From: Spinacia oleracea
Taxonomy: Eukaryota; Streptophyta; Magnoliopsida; Caryophyllales; Amaranthaceae
Direction: 5' to 3'
DNA: 64,000 nucleotides
NCBI RefSeq assembly: GCF_020520425.1
Contig: NC_079492.1
Location: forward strand, 145,111,861 to 145,175,860
Shown here: piece by piece, positions 34,301 to 45,579 of the stretch
Layout of the letters: the number at the start of each line of letters is the position of its first letter
Position numbering within the stretch: position 1 is the stretch's first letter
Notes under the pieces: model-generated
Seen by the model: the letters and a program-made list of their open reading frames with translations, nothing else
Databases searched by the model: none
Told to the model about the DNA's origin: nothing
Made by a program: the position numbers and the translations under genes

Positions 34301-37300
34301 CAAGCATGCTTCACCAGGCCAAAGAGCTGTTTATATGTCCTAGAACATAGGAAAAGAACGGAGGTGCACCCATGCGACCCTGTAGTTTTCTTGTTGATGG
34401 CTTAATAAATTTTGTGGTGTGGTGTTAGATGTTTTGAAACTTCGGATCCTGCATTGTAAAAGGGCTTACTCTTTCTTTGACCTTCAACTAAGGCTCTGAG
34501 CCGGGGCCAGGGCCCCAATACGGTGATGACCCTGAGAACCAGGTACCCACATTTTCAGGTGGTGGCAAATTTGGGCCATTTCTTGACTCGATAACACTAG
34601 TTATCCAAAATTTGCTGTGCGATCATAGGGTACAGGGAACTTTCATACGGCAATTCACATACCACATGTTCCAAAAAAAAATCAGCCCATAAATCAAATC
34701 GTGTTTCCAAAATTATTCAAGAAACAACTGATAAGGATGCGGCGATTTCAACTACAAATACTAAAAGAAGATTTTGTACAAAAGGATTAAAATAGTGTGG
34801 CCCCTCAAATCGAGTAGATGCTGGTTAAATAGCATCTACCTCCTTTATTTGTGACCCATCTGCATGGCGTCAGTTATGACACACATAGGCCAGTGGTGAG
34901 TGGAAGTGTGGAATGAGGTCTTGATTGTTGACTTGAGTGCCGAGAGAGAAGCCATTAAGCAAGATAGAGTAATAAGTTGAGAATCAAAGAGAATAACAAA
35001 AGGCAGATTTGGGATCCAGAAGCTGAAAAATGAAAAATTTCTACTTCTTAGTAAGAAGTAAAAGCTGAACTGGAGGTCGCATATTTAGCATCTCTATGGG
35101 GCGAAGGCCGGCGGGGCTTTAAAGATTTACTCGGTTGGGGAAGTACGAAGGAATTGGGGCTATCTGTAATTTAGTTTTCAAATGAGAGGACTGCTTGTCC
35201 TTGTTGTTTCTTCTCATTTTTCCTACTGTTAATATAATCTCTTTTACTATTAAAAAAAAGAGTTGGGAGATAAAAGTATTACTGGGTGTTTAGGTACTCG
35301 ATAAGTGACATGGACAAGACGTCTCTACAATTATGAGTTTATCACTGGGATCGGGTCCCCGACTTTGAATCTTCAATTTTTTTAAGAAAGAAAAACATGC
35401 TGGGTAAGCAGAGCCTGCCTTGACGAAGACACTGCTTTTTTCACTTGAAAAAGAAAGGTCAAGTTCTAGATTTGGCAGATTCAAGTAAATCAGTTTAGAT
35501 TAATAAGTTCCTTTTACAGCTAAATGTAAGTTAGATCAGTTTACAAAAGTTAGACCCGTTAGGATGAGTTTACTGAAGTTAATGAGTTCCGGTGTGCTTG
35601 TCTATGATAATTTAGGAGGTTTCAGACAAAAAGAGCGCATCTTATATGCAGGGAAACTATTTCTAAAAGCGCTGCACAAAATAATTTATAAGAGGTGTGA
35701 AGGTTTGGTGCTTCTTTAGTGTAAGTAGAATAGTGCAAGTTTAATCCGACGTAACATGTTAGCCTTTTACTGTTCCTCAAGAATATATTCATTTCCTATC
35801 TCCGATAAACTATGAATACTATCCTTACTTGATGAAGTTATGCATTTCCTCTCTCTGATGGATCTGTGGATATGGTTTATCCCGTGATATATTAACCCAT
35901 ATATCACAACTTTTAATCCTTTATCCTTTTCGAGTGTTCCCAGGTTCATTTCAGGCGAATAATTGCCCTACATACAGATATCAATTTGGGAGATTGCTCT
36001 TTTCTTGATACATGCCGACACATGAAGGTAAATCTCTTCACTACTTGAATTTTCCATACCTTCTGCGTTGACTCAAATATTTGGTATAGTTTAATACTTT
36101 AATTTGTAGTTTGGAGTTCATCTGGACTGTTTCTGGTTTTTTGTTCCAGACATGCAAATATGTTCACTATGAGCTTGACCCGACTCCAGATGTGCCACCA
36201 ATGATGATGGGGACTTCGTCTCTTCCTCTGTCCAAGCCATTAAAGGCTCAGAGAGCACATTATTGTTCACCAGCAGAACTTGGTGCAGCACAGTGGATTA
36301 ATTGTGATATCCGGAATTTTAGAATGGACATCTTGGGACAATTTGGAGTTATAATGGCTGATCCACCCTGGGATATTCATATGGAATTGCCATATGGGAC
36401 AATGGCTGATGATGAAATGCGTACTCTTAATGTTCCTGCATTGCAGACTGATGGTCTGATCTTCTTATGGGTCACTGGACGTGCAATGGAACTTGGTCGT
36501 GAATGGTAAGTACCTGTTTCCCCCGCCCCAGAACTTGTCCATCACATAGCTGCATTGCTGTTGCTTCATGCAATCATGTTACTCGTCGAATATTGTTTTG
36601 ATTGTGTTATAATTTTAATTTTAATTTTAGTCCTAGTTTGTAGAGGGTATTTTGTTACTCATAATGTGATTAGATTATATTGTCTTTGTTTGGCAAGGAT
36701 GGAGATGATAATGGCTGTTTCATCATCCATTTAACCACTTTCCTTCTTTATTAGCAGCTATGTCACATATGCATCTGACTTTTGTAAACCAAATAAGATA
36801 TTTTGAGTGGTTAAAATGTAGGCGTAGGCCAGGTATTTCAACTTTTTGTAGAAGTGTTTAGCACGTTAAATTCTTAAATGTTATACTTCCACATGAAAAG
36901 CTGCTTCCATGAGCTTTTATGATTTAGTCAGTATATTTTGCTTCATGTTCACCCCCACCGCCTATGTGACATTGTATGTGCCATTTTTGTATGCACTTCT
37001 TATTAGTTGTAGTAGTAGACAACCACAGCCTATGTGACATAGGGTCAATTGGTAATGACCTCCCTGTTATCTGTCTCACAGAGGTAAGGCTGCATTTGCC
37101 AAGCTGTCCAACTCCCCCTTCGTCTGTCGATTGCATGGCCTTCATTAAAAAGAATTAGTGATTTGGAATAGCGATGCTGATGATTTTTTTCAAAGTAAAT
37201 TGATCATTTTATACATATCCCATTAATTCAAAGCCATTTTGCCAAATTTTCAGTATATTTATTTGGCTACATTTTTAGCTTTTAGCTATTCCAACAAGTT

Positions 37301-38836
37301 TCTAGCGAGCAGAGTCTTGGAATAGTGAGTTTTGTTATTCATCTGGGCTGAGAAATAGTCGCATCCTTGCCTTCAATATGTAACAGGATCAAATGAGAAG
37401 CTTAAGGAGATTTTTCTTGTATCTAAACAATCCAAGTGTTGAAATCTTTGTCCAAAGACTTTATCTTTTCTTGCTCTGTTTACCTGAATTTGGCTGAAAT
37501 GAGATCCTTTGTAACATCTTGCAGTTTGGAGCTGTGGGGTTATAAACGTGTTGAAGAGATCATTTGGGTGAAGACCAATCAACTTCAGAGAATTATTAGA
37601 ACGGGCCGCACAGGACATTGGCTTAATCACAGCAAGGAACATTGCCTCGTTGGCATCAAAGGAAATCCCGAGGTGAATAGGAACATCGACACTGATGTAC
37701 TTGTGGCAGAAGTTCGGGAGACTAGTCGAAAACCAGATGAGGTGATATTGAAATTGAGGAAACATGTAACCAATTTGTTGGATTTCATATTTAGTTTGTG
37801 TTGTTTATGTTGTAATCTGTTATATCTGCAGATGTATCCATTACTTGAGAGGATAAGTCCAAGAACAAGGAAACTGGAACTCTTTGCTCGCATGCATAAT
37901 ACTCATTCAGGGTAAACTTCTTTATCTTCTTAGCTTTAGTTATATATGCTGAAAAGTGCATCTTGTTTATTGTAGTGTGCATACTGTTAATACTGTTACT
38001 TGCAATGATTGGTTGATCAGCAGTCAACGAACATTTTTCCCTAGAATTTTAGAAGCACAATGATCTATCTTGGAATAGGTTTAATTTGGTTTAGGTTAAT
38101 TACAAATATTTATTTTAGTGTCAATATAAGAAGGGGAAAAAAGATGTGTGTGTGTGAGTACTGAGTAGTGTGATTTTTCATGCATGTTAAACATTCAAAA
38201 ATAATTATTAGTGATGTTATAGATCAGATTCATCAGAATTCTCATACTTTAGTGATTTTGTAGGATCTACAAAGACACGATTCAGTGATACGATTCAATC
38301 CCGTGTGTCCCTTCTGATCCAAGATAAAAAAAATCTTGATCCTGATAACATTTGCATAGAACACAATTTCATGCGAATGTCTATTTAGCTGCCTATTACC
38401 ATATTGTACTTTCTTACGAAGTAATAATCCATGATTTGTATGCTTTTATTGTCACACTATATACTATATGAAGCTTTTAGCCTTGTCATTATATAATGCC
38501 CTATCTTAATTGTTAACAAATAATTTCGATTTGGAAAATAGGTGGTTGTCAATGGGAAATCAACTGAGTGGAAATCGGTTGGTAGATGAAGGACTAAGAG
38601 CCAGGTTTAAAGCTTCATATCCAGAAGTTGAGATTGAACCACTATCACCTCCAAGAATCTCCACTATGGATGTAGACCCAACTGGTAATCAACCAAGAAC
38701 TCCAATTTCAGGTCCTGAAACTACACCCGTGCCACAATCCTCCTTTACTCAGGCTGCAGTTACAGAAGCGGCTAATGTTTCCGAAGAAAAGCCTCTGATT
38801 ATTAGTAAAGATGTTGAGATGGTAAAAGCTGAGTAG
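31350..38836 (+). CDS. MTA: MTA, catalytic subunit of the mRNA m6A methyltransferase
   Basis: Seven exons: 31350-32465, 33517-33615, 35944-36027, 36150-36505, 37525-37741, 37832-37911, 38542-38836. They give 748 residues (Arabidopsis MTA is about 685). The N-terminus has a charged helix ([20 protein letters not shown]) and a Pro-rich linker; a Gly/Met/Pro-rich stretch lies at about 245-315. Two CCCH fingers follow: C385-C393-C403-H407 and C423-C429-C435-H439. The MT-A70 domain has the catalytic DPPW (504-507) and [13 protein letters not shown]. It transfers a methyl from SAM to adenosine in mRNA as a nuclear heterodimer with MTB, plus FIP37, VIR and HAKAI. Start context is AAACAATGG. The C-terminal tail ([12 protein letters not shown]) looks disordered. 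Confidence 0.96.
33828..34010 (+). repeat. CA microsatellite and diverged tandem repeat in MTA intron 2
   Basis: A (CA)n tract at about 33828-33852 is followed by two diverged units of roughly 75 bp, each containing ACTGGATGCT(A/C)T(G/A)GACAG near 33897 and 33970. Nothing coding was found in the 2.3-kb intron. Confidence 0.6.
37030..37158 (+). mobile_element. Possible Au-like SINE remnant (MTA intron 4)
   Basis: It contains GGTCAATTGGTAATGACCTC and then CACAGAGGTAAGGCTGCATT, like the conserved GGTAAGGCTGCGTAC region of plant Au SINEs. Ends are eroded and no TSD was seen. Confidence 0.4.
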
Positions 38837-39214
38837 TTTCATCCTCTGTTTTCAGTAGTTTGAGCATCCAGATGAGTTATAAGGTAGGATTTAGACAGTA
38901 GAGATGGTTTGTGATCACTAAAAATATTAGGAGAAACAGGTTGATGCCTAGTAATTTAGAAATTAGTGGCTTTTTGGTTAAACTTTTCAGGATCCTTCCT
39001 CAAGTAACTCCTCATCTTTTCCATCAGCCTTTTGAGTTGTAAACTGCATTATAATGATTAAGCTATACTTCGTATATAATGAGATGATGTATGTTAGTTA
39101 AATCTTTAAAACTTTTGTCTTAATGGACTGGTGAATTCTATTTTGTTCGTCTGTAATTGTCAAAATATAAAGTTTGTTGAATCAAACAACTTTTACGTAC
39201 TCTTTAAAGTATTA

Positions 39215-39461
39215 CTCCACTTACTTTGTTCCTAAATACTTGTAACAGTTTCAAATGACACTTGTCGAGGTACTAGTTTGACCGTAGTTATATGCAATAA
39301 CACAATAATAACAAATGTACATTAAGACTAAATCAACTAGTAAGAAATTTTACACAAAAACATTTGATTTTTTATATACTAGTAAGAAATTTTGGTCAAA
39401 GTTAATGTATGAAATTATAAATAATGTAAAAGTTAAATTGTTACAAGTATTCAAGAATGGA
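39215..39461. mobile_element. Stowaway-like MITE downstream of MTA
   Basis: Inverted ends CTCCACTTACTTTGTTCCTA...ACTTGTAACA and TGTTACAAGTATTCAAGAATGGAG flank an AT-rich interior. TA borders are plausible at the left but less clear at the right. It occupies part of the gap between MTA and the nodulin-like gene. Confidence 0.5.
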
Positions 39462-39848
39462 GAAATTTTATTTGATGGAAAATGTCTCTTGGTACACATT
39501 AAAACAATCTTTGATTTTTTTTTTAATATTGTTATATTTCTACGACATTGTTGCACATTTTGTAATTGTTGTTATAAAAGCAATAGACATTAGACCGACA
39601 GACACAAAACCAATGCATGTTTATGCACTAATCAGTAATCACTGTAATAAATTATAAAAAGAATAATAAATTAGGACCCCAAAGACTTCAGATTTTTTAT
39701 CAAAAAAATGGGAGGCAATCAATTTTACACATTTGCCCTTTCGTAATTGGATCTCATCTCAATTATACTATAAACTTTCACCGACAAAAAATTGAAAAAA
39801 ATAATAAATAATAAAGTTGAACACATGATATGCCTTCGATTACAGCAA

Positions 39849-40563
39849 TTAGGCAAGAACCCAGATTGCAGAAACAATCAAAGAACCCAAAAATGCAGAA
39901 AATCTAAGGATTGGAGATGAAGTAGATGGAGTTGGGATTGACCCAAAATTTTGATGATAAGAAGGTGCATCAGCAGTTTCTGACATTGCACCTGGACTTT
40001 CTGCTGGTGCATAAACAACAGCTCCATCTCCAGAAATAGAAATTTGAAGCTTTTGGCCTTTTTGGCAATGCCCTGTTTCTCCACTAGTGAAGTAGAAATT
40101 TCCTGGTTGAGTTATGTTGAACAGAGAGTTTCCATCATTCATGTACAAGATTGGATCTTTAAGCTTGCATGATTTGTAAGCTTGTGGTGTTACTTGTATT
40201 ACTGAATCTTGGCTTGGTGGGTACAAAAACACTGCATCAAATCCCAATTAATCATAACATAATTAGTTCACATTGATCACAAAATCCTACATCATTGCGA
40301 CTAATCTAACAAGATTCTACATGATAATGTTATACATTTTAGAACAAGTTGAATAATACCAAAAGGAAAAATGGCTTACAAAGAGAATCTCCAACTTTGA
40401 AAGTGGTTTTGTTGGACCATTTGGCGTAGATATCGTGATTAGTTGCAGTTGGGATTGTCCATGAATTCAAGTCTCCAACTTTGTGCTGAAAACAGAACAC
40501 TTTGGCTTGCAATACAATCAGAAGCAGGAAAGTATAGAGGAACAGACACTTTGAATTCAACAT
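39849..40563 (-). CDS. Early nodulin-like (phytocyanin-fold) GPI-anchored protein
   Basis: Two exons, 40380-40563 and 39849-40231 (complement), give 188 residues. A signal peptide (residues 1-24, FLYTFLLLIVLQAKVFC) precedes a plastocyanin-like domain with KVGDSL, the disulfide cysteines YKSC and GHC, and the GQKLQISI strand. A Pro/Ser/Ala-rich stretch (APAESPGAMSETADAPS) and a hydrophobic tail (FSAFLGSLIVSAIWVLA) suggest arabinogalactan modification and GPI anchoring at the plasma membrane. Blue-copper ligands appear lost: the usual YFxC cysteine reads TS (YFTSG) and the first His site reads Asp (QDSV). This fits the ENODL class, which does not bind copper. The C-terminal His of GHC is kept. 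Confidence 0.92.
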
Positions 40564-40812
40564 TTTCTCTCTCTGTTTTTTGAACTGTCTAGATATTCTT
40601 CACTCGATCCTCTCGTATTTGCAACCCTTTCAATTTTATAACAAAGGAATTTAGGAGGGAGAAGTTTTGCTGTGCGTGCCAGCGATTGGACAGATTGGTT
40701 TCTCAAAAGAAGACACTGTTGTTTTGCTGATTGACCTTAATACCCTTCATTTTATTTATTGGTGGTAGAGACTAGAGAGAGTCACTAAGGGTATTACAAC
40801 ATATGATGTAGA

Positions 40813-41252
40813 TAGGGGTGTGCAAAGATTGGTCCGGACCGAAAAATGGACCGGACCGGACCGACTCAGACCGGACTAGACCGGACCGAAGACAATCGAT
40901 CCGGTCATCGGGTCGAGAAATATCAATTTCCGGTCTTCGGTCCGGTCCGGTCTGGTCCGGTCCAAAACCCAATTTTGGACCGGACCGATTTTTTCTTAAT
41001 AAAATATAATATAAAATACTTAAAAGGTTAATTCTCTCCTTTAATATGTTGTAAATATTATTATATTGTGATATGTTTTATTTTAGCTTCCAAAAAAGGC
41101 CTTAAAAATTAATTTTTTTATATATATTTTTTCTTTTTTACCATAAATTTTTATATATATATTTTTTAGCATAATCGGTCCGGTCTTTGGGTCTCAAATT
41201 ATCAAATTTCGGTCTTCGGTCCGGTCCGGGTTTGGACCGATGAACACCCCTA
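40813..41252. mobile_element. hAT-like element with GGTCCGGACC repeats
   Basis: Ends TAGGGGTGTGCAAA and TGAACACCCCTA are flanked by a perfect 8-bp duplication GATGTAGA (40805-40812, 41253-41260). Both arms consist of GGTCCGGTCC-type repeats in inverted order around an AT-rich centre. It lies about 250 bp upstream of the nodulin-like gene start, in its promoter side. Confidence 0.9.
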
Positions 41253-41257
41253 GATGT

Positions 41258-41335
41258 AGACGAGATTTGATCTCCTTAAACACCCGACTCTTAAAACTTT
41301 ACCAACTAAGCTAGTTGACATCCACTTTTTCTTTC
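41258..41335 (-). mobile_element. Possible SINE head
   Basis: On the minus strand the sequence TAGCTTAGTTGGTAAAG matches a tRNA A box. A weak box-B-like AGATCAAATCTC follows. It overlaps the hAT target duplication, so the hAT element probably landed next to or inside it. Confidence 0.35.
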
Positions 41336-41694
41336 GTTGAGTTATATTTAGTTATCTAGGCTAGTTGATAACCAAGTCTAGCAATACTTGTAAGTTACTT
41401 GAGTTTGACTCGGTCGAAATTGAATTTGACCCGATTACAAACTTGAAAAGAGGATTTAAATAAAGTATCGAGCTAATCAACAAAAGATTAGTCCAAAATT
41501 CTTTAAAAAGAGCTCGAATATAGAATTAATAATATTTCGTATAAAGTAGCCTCTTACATAGCAGTGAGAAATATGAATATCGGTTATAACACGGCTTAAA
41601 AAATGTAACATTTTCATTGATGAAACTCGTTCTCGGGCTATAGGGAGTGACGAAGCCAGAATATTTAAAGCGAGGTGTAAAATGTTAATAAAAT

Positions 41695-42021
41695 TAAAAG
41701 ATCTTGTGCGCACAATGTGTACAATAAATTTATTATACACCAAAATAACTTTTACATAATTTTTTGTAACTTTTACTATGTTTTGATTAACTTTTATATT
41801 ATAACAAAAAAGGTTGATAGAAAAACATTTTAAACGGTTAAATAACTAATTTTATACATTATTAGTGATTTTGAAGAAATATTTTTTATTAAAATGAAAA
41901 AAAATTTAACTAAAAAATTTATACTTTTACATATATAAAGCTAAATTTTAAGTATTTTAAGTTAACTTTAATTTCGGTGTACAATAAATATTGTACACCA
42001 CTCGTAAATAAGAATTTGTGT
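41695..42021. mobile_element. hAT-like non-autonomous element, copy 2
   Basis: Same family as 11941-12268: palindrome GTACAATAAATTTATTATAC at the left, GTACAATAAATATTGTAC at the right, end AAGAATTTGTGT. A perfect 8-bp duplication AATAAAAT flanks it (41687-41694, 42022-42029). Confidence 0.8.
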
Positions 42022-42419
42022 AATAAAATAACTATCTAATCCGAAATAATTACTTTTGTCTCATAGTGGTTTTGCCACTGGCTCTAGGTCAAGTCGAGCC
42101 TAAAAATTCTAAGCCTCTTGTCAAGCTCTGCCGGAGAGTAAGAAATATGAATATTAGTGAGGCGGAGCTAGAATATCTAAACCGGGTTGTCGGTATGTTT
42201 ATAAAGTAATTATTTAGTATACATTAATTACTTTTCTAATAATGTAAGGTATAACTGATTATTTTTTTTTAAAAAAAAAAAATTAGGTGGTCGGCTGACC
42301 ACCCTTGTCTCGAAGCCACTGATTATCTAGTTCTAGGTCAATTCGAGTAATAATTCGAGCCTAAAAATTCTAAGCCTCTTGTTAAGATCGGCCTCAATTA
42401 GTTATCACCTACTCGGCTA

Positions 42420-42898
42420 CTCCCTCCGTTCATTTTTATTTGTTATGTATTTCTTTTAGGGTGTTTTACAATGTTTGTTATGTGGGAAAATCTTTCCTTT
42501 TATAAACTTATTATACTGTCATTTTTTGTGCCAGCTTTTAATTTTAATTGGTCCAATTTTTTCAACTTATTAAATTTCTTTACAATTTCCCAAGTATGTT
42601 AAATTAGCAATTTGTGTGCTTTTCCATTATTGGTTCATTTTAATAAATAAAACAATTTTATTGGTTGTTGCAATGATTAGTGAATTGAAGTTTTTACTTG
42701 GGTTTATTTTTTTATTTTTTTTAAATAAAAGTTGTTTTGCACTATATTCAAAGAGACAATAAATGTCGGATTTTGGAAAAATGGAATCAGGATTAATGAT
42801 AGAATCTAAGCATTTAAAATATAAAAGAAAAAATCTTTATTATATGTTAATAAACATGCAAAACTCCAAACGTAACAAACAAAAAGAAACGGAGAGAG
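42420..42898. mobile_element. Stowaway MITE (479 bp)
   Basis: Inverted ends CTCCCTCCGTTCATTTTTAT-type and ACAAAAAGAAACGGAGAGAG with TA on each side. It is the clearest CTCCCTCCGT-class MITE in the window. Confidence 0.82.
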
Positions 42899-43278
42899 TA
42901 GTTGGCATTTGGAAAGTTTGACTAGTTATGGTGTATAATTGTAATGCTAATTAGTGGAGAAAATTGGAAGGTGGATATTTTAAGTAGGTTTTGACTTGTA
43001 CTTGGTATTATTTTGAGCAGATCTAGTGAAAGGCATCATAATAGAAAAGGAATTTATTGAATTGAAGAGGGTAAGGTTGGAAATGAATCATTATAAGCAA
43101 AATAATAGCACATGTGCCAGATGGGTTTAGCACCCTTCCAAGACTGCAACCTAACATGGCAAGTGAATAAGTGATTACCTATCAATTAGGAATTAAGGAT
43201 GCTCAAGTTGGGGTCCTTAGGGGAGATTAATTCGGACGCTTTGGCGATTAATTTCAAGTTAACAACGACACATTGGAC

Positions 43279-44191
43279 TAGGGGCGGACACGAATAGAAC
43301 GTGAATAATTTGGAGTTGGTTCGATAAAAGTTCGGCTCGAGCTCAATTCCTTTGTAAATGAACCAAGCTTGAGATTAAATTTATGGTTCAATAACTAAAC
43401 GAATCAAACTCAAACTCAATGGTTGTTCGTCTTGAAAGCCCGCTAGCTCGTTAACTTAAGAAAAATGTCATTGTCCAAACTATTAATGAAATGACAAATA
43501 AGAGATAATATTTTAGTATTTTACGTAACTTGTCCAAGAAAAACACTATTATAATGTTATATTTAATAAAATTATTAGCAATATTATTGTACTTGTTGGT
43601 AGAATACAGTTTATCAGTTTATTAGTTTATCGAATCAAGCTCGAACAAGCTCGAAACTCGGCTCGAACTTGAAAATTTCTTATCAAGCCTGCTCGATAAA
43701 GATTTTTAAGCTCAAGGTAAGTTCTGTTAAAATATTAATCTAGAAAATTCTAGATAATATGTTTGTAAAAATCTAATAGGAGAAATGTCTAGAATTATCT
43801 TAAGAAAAATCTAGTAAGAAAAATCTAGATAAATGATAAGTGTAGAAAAATCTAGAAACTAGGATACAACCACTATAAATATGTTGTATGTGCATGAGTT
43901 GAGAGATGAGCCAATCACGAGAGCTCCCACAAAAAATATGAGTGAGGGGTAGAAACAAGGGTTCTACCAAAGAGATAAGTGAGAGACATGAGCCCTCACA
44001 AATATTCTTGTACAATTTTTATTAATGTAATCAATGATAAAAATGCAATTTTGTTAGATTATTCAGGCCCATCAAAACTTCCGCGTGCGTCCTCAAATTT
44101 CTATCAGAGCTCGAGTTCGAACTCGGAAAAAATAACCAAACCAAGCCGAACCTATTAGAATTCGGCTCGGTTCGACTGTTGTCCACCCCTA
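43279..44191. mobile_element. hAT-like element with nested LTR fossil
   Basis: Ends TAGGGGCGGACAC and TTGTCCACCCCTA are inverted. The flanks CATTGGAC and CATTGACG are a slightly eroded 8-bp duplication. Subterminal repeats are TTCGGCTCGAGCTC-like. The right arm is broken by an LTR-like insertion at about 43725-44106. Confidence 0.72.
43725..44106 (+). mobile_element. LTR fossil (Copia-like), nested
   Basis: It begins TGTTAAAATATTAATC, has repeated TCTAGAAAA motifs, a TATA-like CACTATAAATATG at about 43871, and a polyadenylation-like AATGTAATCAATG. It ends around TATCA/GAGC, close to a tRNA-Met primer site. No internal genes are present; it is a solo LTR or LTR fragment. No clean terminal duplication was found. 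Confidence 0.5.
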
Positions 44192-44390
44192 CATTGACGA
44201 CTTTTCTTGTTGTGAAATATGGCCATTGATATCCTTCTAGCCACACTACACTAAGGTTTTAATCGCGAGCCAAAAGTTAGATGTCCTCGATCTTATGAAG
44301 GTTGTGTATTCGGGTAGACTGTGTAGTGTTTTTCATTAACATATCGTACACACCAACCTATTTCATGTTAGAATACATAAGAGCATTAAT

Positions 44391-44745
44391 ACTAGTTATC
44401 TCTTAGCCCTCTCTTAGCTTTTATCTTTCCTTAAGATTTAGCTCTTAGCTAAAATGTGATAACTCTTAGCTTCCTCTTATTTAGAGGTTGATTATGACAT
44501 CCGCTAAATAAGAGGTAGCTCTTAGAAGATAAGAGGGGGTGAGGTGGAATATTGTGGGCTTTTATGCTTGCTTTTTGATATTTTTATATTAAAAATAAAA
44601 TAAAAAACTACATAAGAGGTAGTATATAAGAGTTAGTATATTTCTTGTATTTTTGGTAGCTAACTCTTATTAAGAGTGATGTTAAGGTGGATGAGGAGAG
44701 AGACTAAAAGGGGAAAAATAAGAGCTACCCTTACAATTGATGCTA
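44391..44745. mobile_element. Possible MITE with GAGCAT ends
   Basis: It begins GAGCATTAATACTAGTTATC and ends GCTACCCTTACAATTGATGCT, imperfect inverted repeats. The interior is full of CTCTTAGCT and its complement. No TSD was confirmed. Confidence 0.42.
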
Positions 44746-44979
44746 GACGCGTTTCCTGACATGAGGTGCTGACGTCATTAATTTTTTTCTTTCCCTTCAA
44801 GAAAACGGAATACTACAGACTCTCAAACTAGTACTCCCTCTGCCCCAAATTAATCATCATAATTTCCACTTAACACTTGACCACTAGGCCAAAACCTTAT
44901 TAATACCTTTTTTTATTCATTTCTACCTACACGGTTACACTTACACATGTCGTTAGTGTTAAGTGTTACTCCCATCATT

Positions 44980-45579
44980 CAAAAGGTCTTGCACGCACAA
45001 AGTGTATAATAAATTTATTATATACCGGGATAGCCTTTATCAAATTTTTTAGAACTTTACCCAGTTTTTTTTATAACCTTTAATAGGTTTTAATTAACTT
45101 TTTTATTATAAAAAAATTGTTAGAAACTTATTGTAAAATAAATGATGAATTTTATACATGATTAATGATTTGGAAGAAATATTTTTTATTAAAATAAAAA
45201 AGGTTATCACTAAAAAATAGATAGCTTTTACATATACTATCTTCGTTCCTGAAAGTTCTTTACGTGTTGAGATATGTTTTCAAAGTATGAAAACTTTTGA
45301 CCGTAATTTCTCATTGTTATATACAACAAAAAGTTATCAGGTAAGATCTTATTAGATTGGTCTCGTTACATATTTTCAGAATATCAACTTTTAATAATTT
45401 TTTCACATACGGAATTGGATATATAAGTGGTTAAATATTGTATTGGAGTCCGTGCAAATATTAAGCGTAAAGAACATTAAGGAACGGAGGTAGTATAAGA
45501 GTAACTTTTGAAGATTTTTAGTTAACTTCACTCCAGCTTACAATATTTATTTACACCACATGTAAATAAGAATTTGTGT
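44980..45579. mobile_element. hAT-like element, copy 3, split by a MITE
   Basis: Family ends CAAAAGGTCTTGCACGCAC and AAGAATTTGTGT with the ATAATAAATTTATTATA palindrome. It is about 600 bp because a 257-bp Stowaway-like MITE sits inside it. Flanks CCATCATT and ATTATTAG do not form a clear duplication, so an end may be eroded. Confidence 0.7.
45237..45493. mobile_element. Stowaway-like MITE nested in copy 3
   Basis: Inverted ends CTATCTTCGTTCCTGAAAGT...TCTTTA and TAAAGAACATTAAGGAACGG with TA borders. Its removal restores the continuous layout seen in the other copies of the host element. Confidence 0.75.

Noticed and set aside
43800-44015. 71-codon minus-strand ORF
   Set aside because: It lies within an LTR fossil and is not gene-like.
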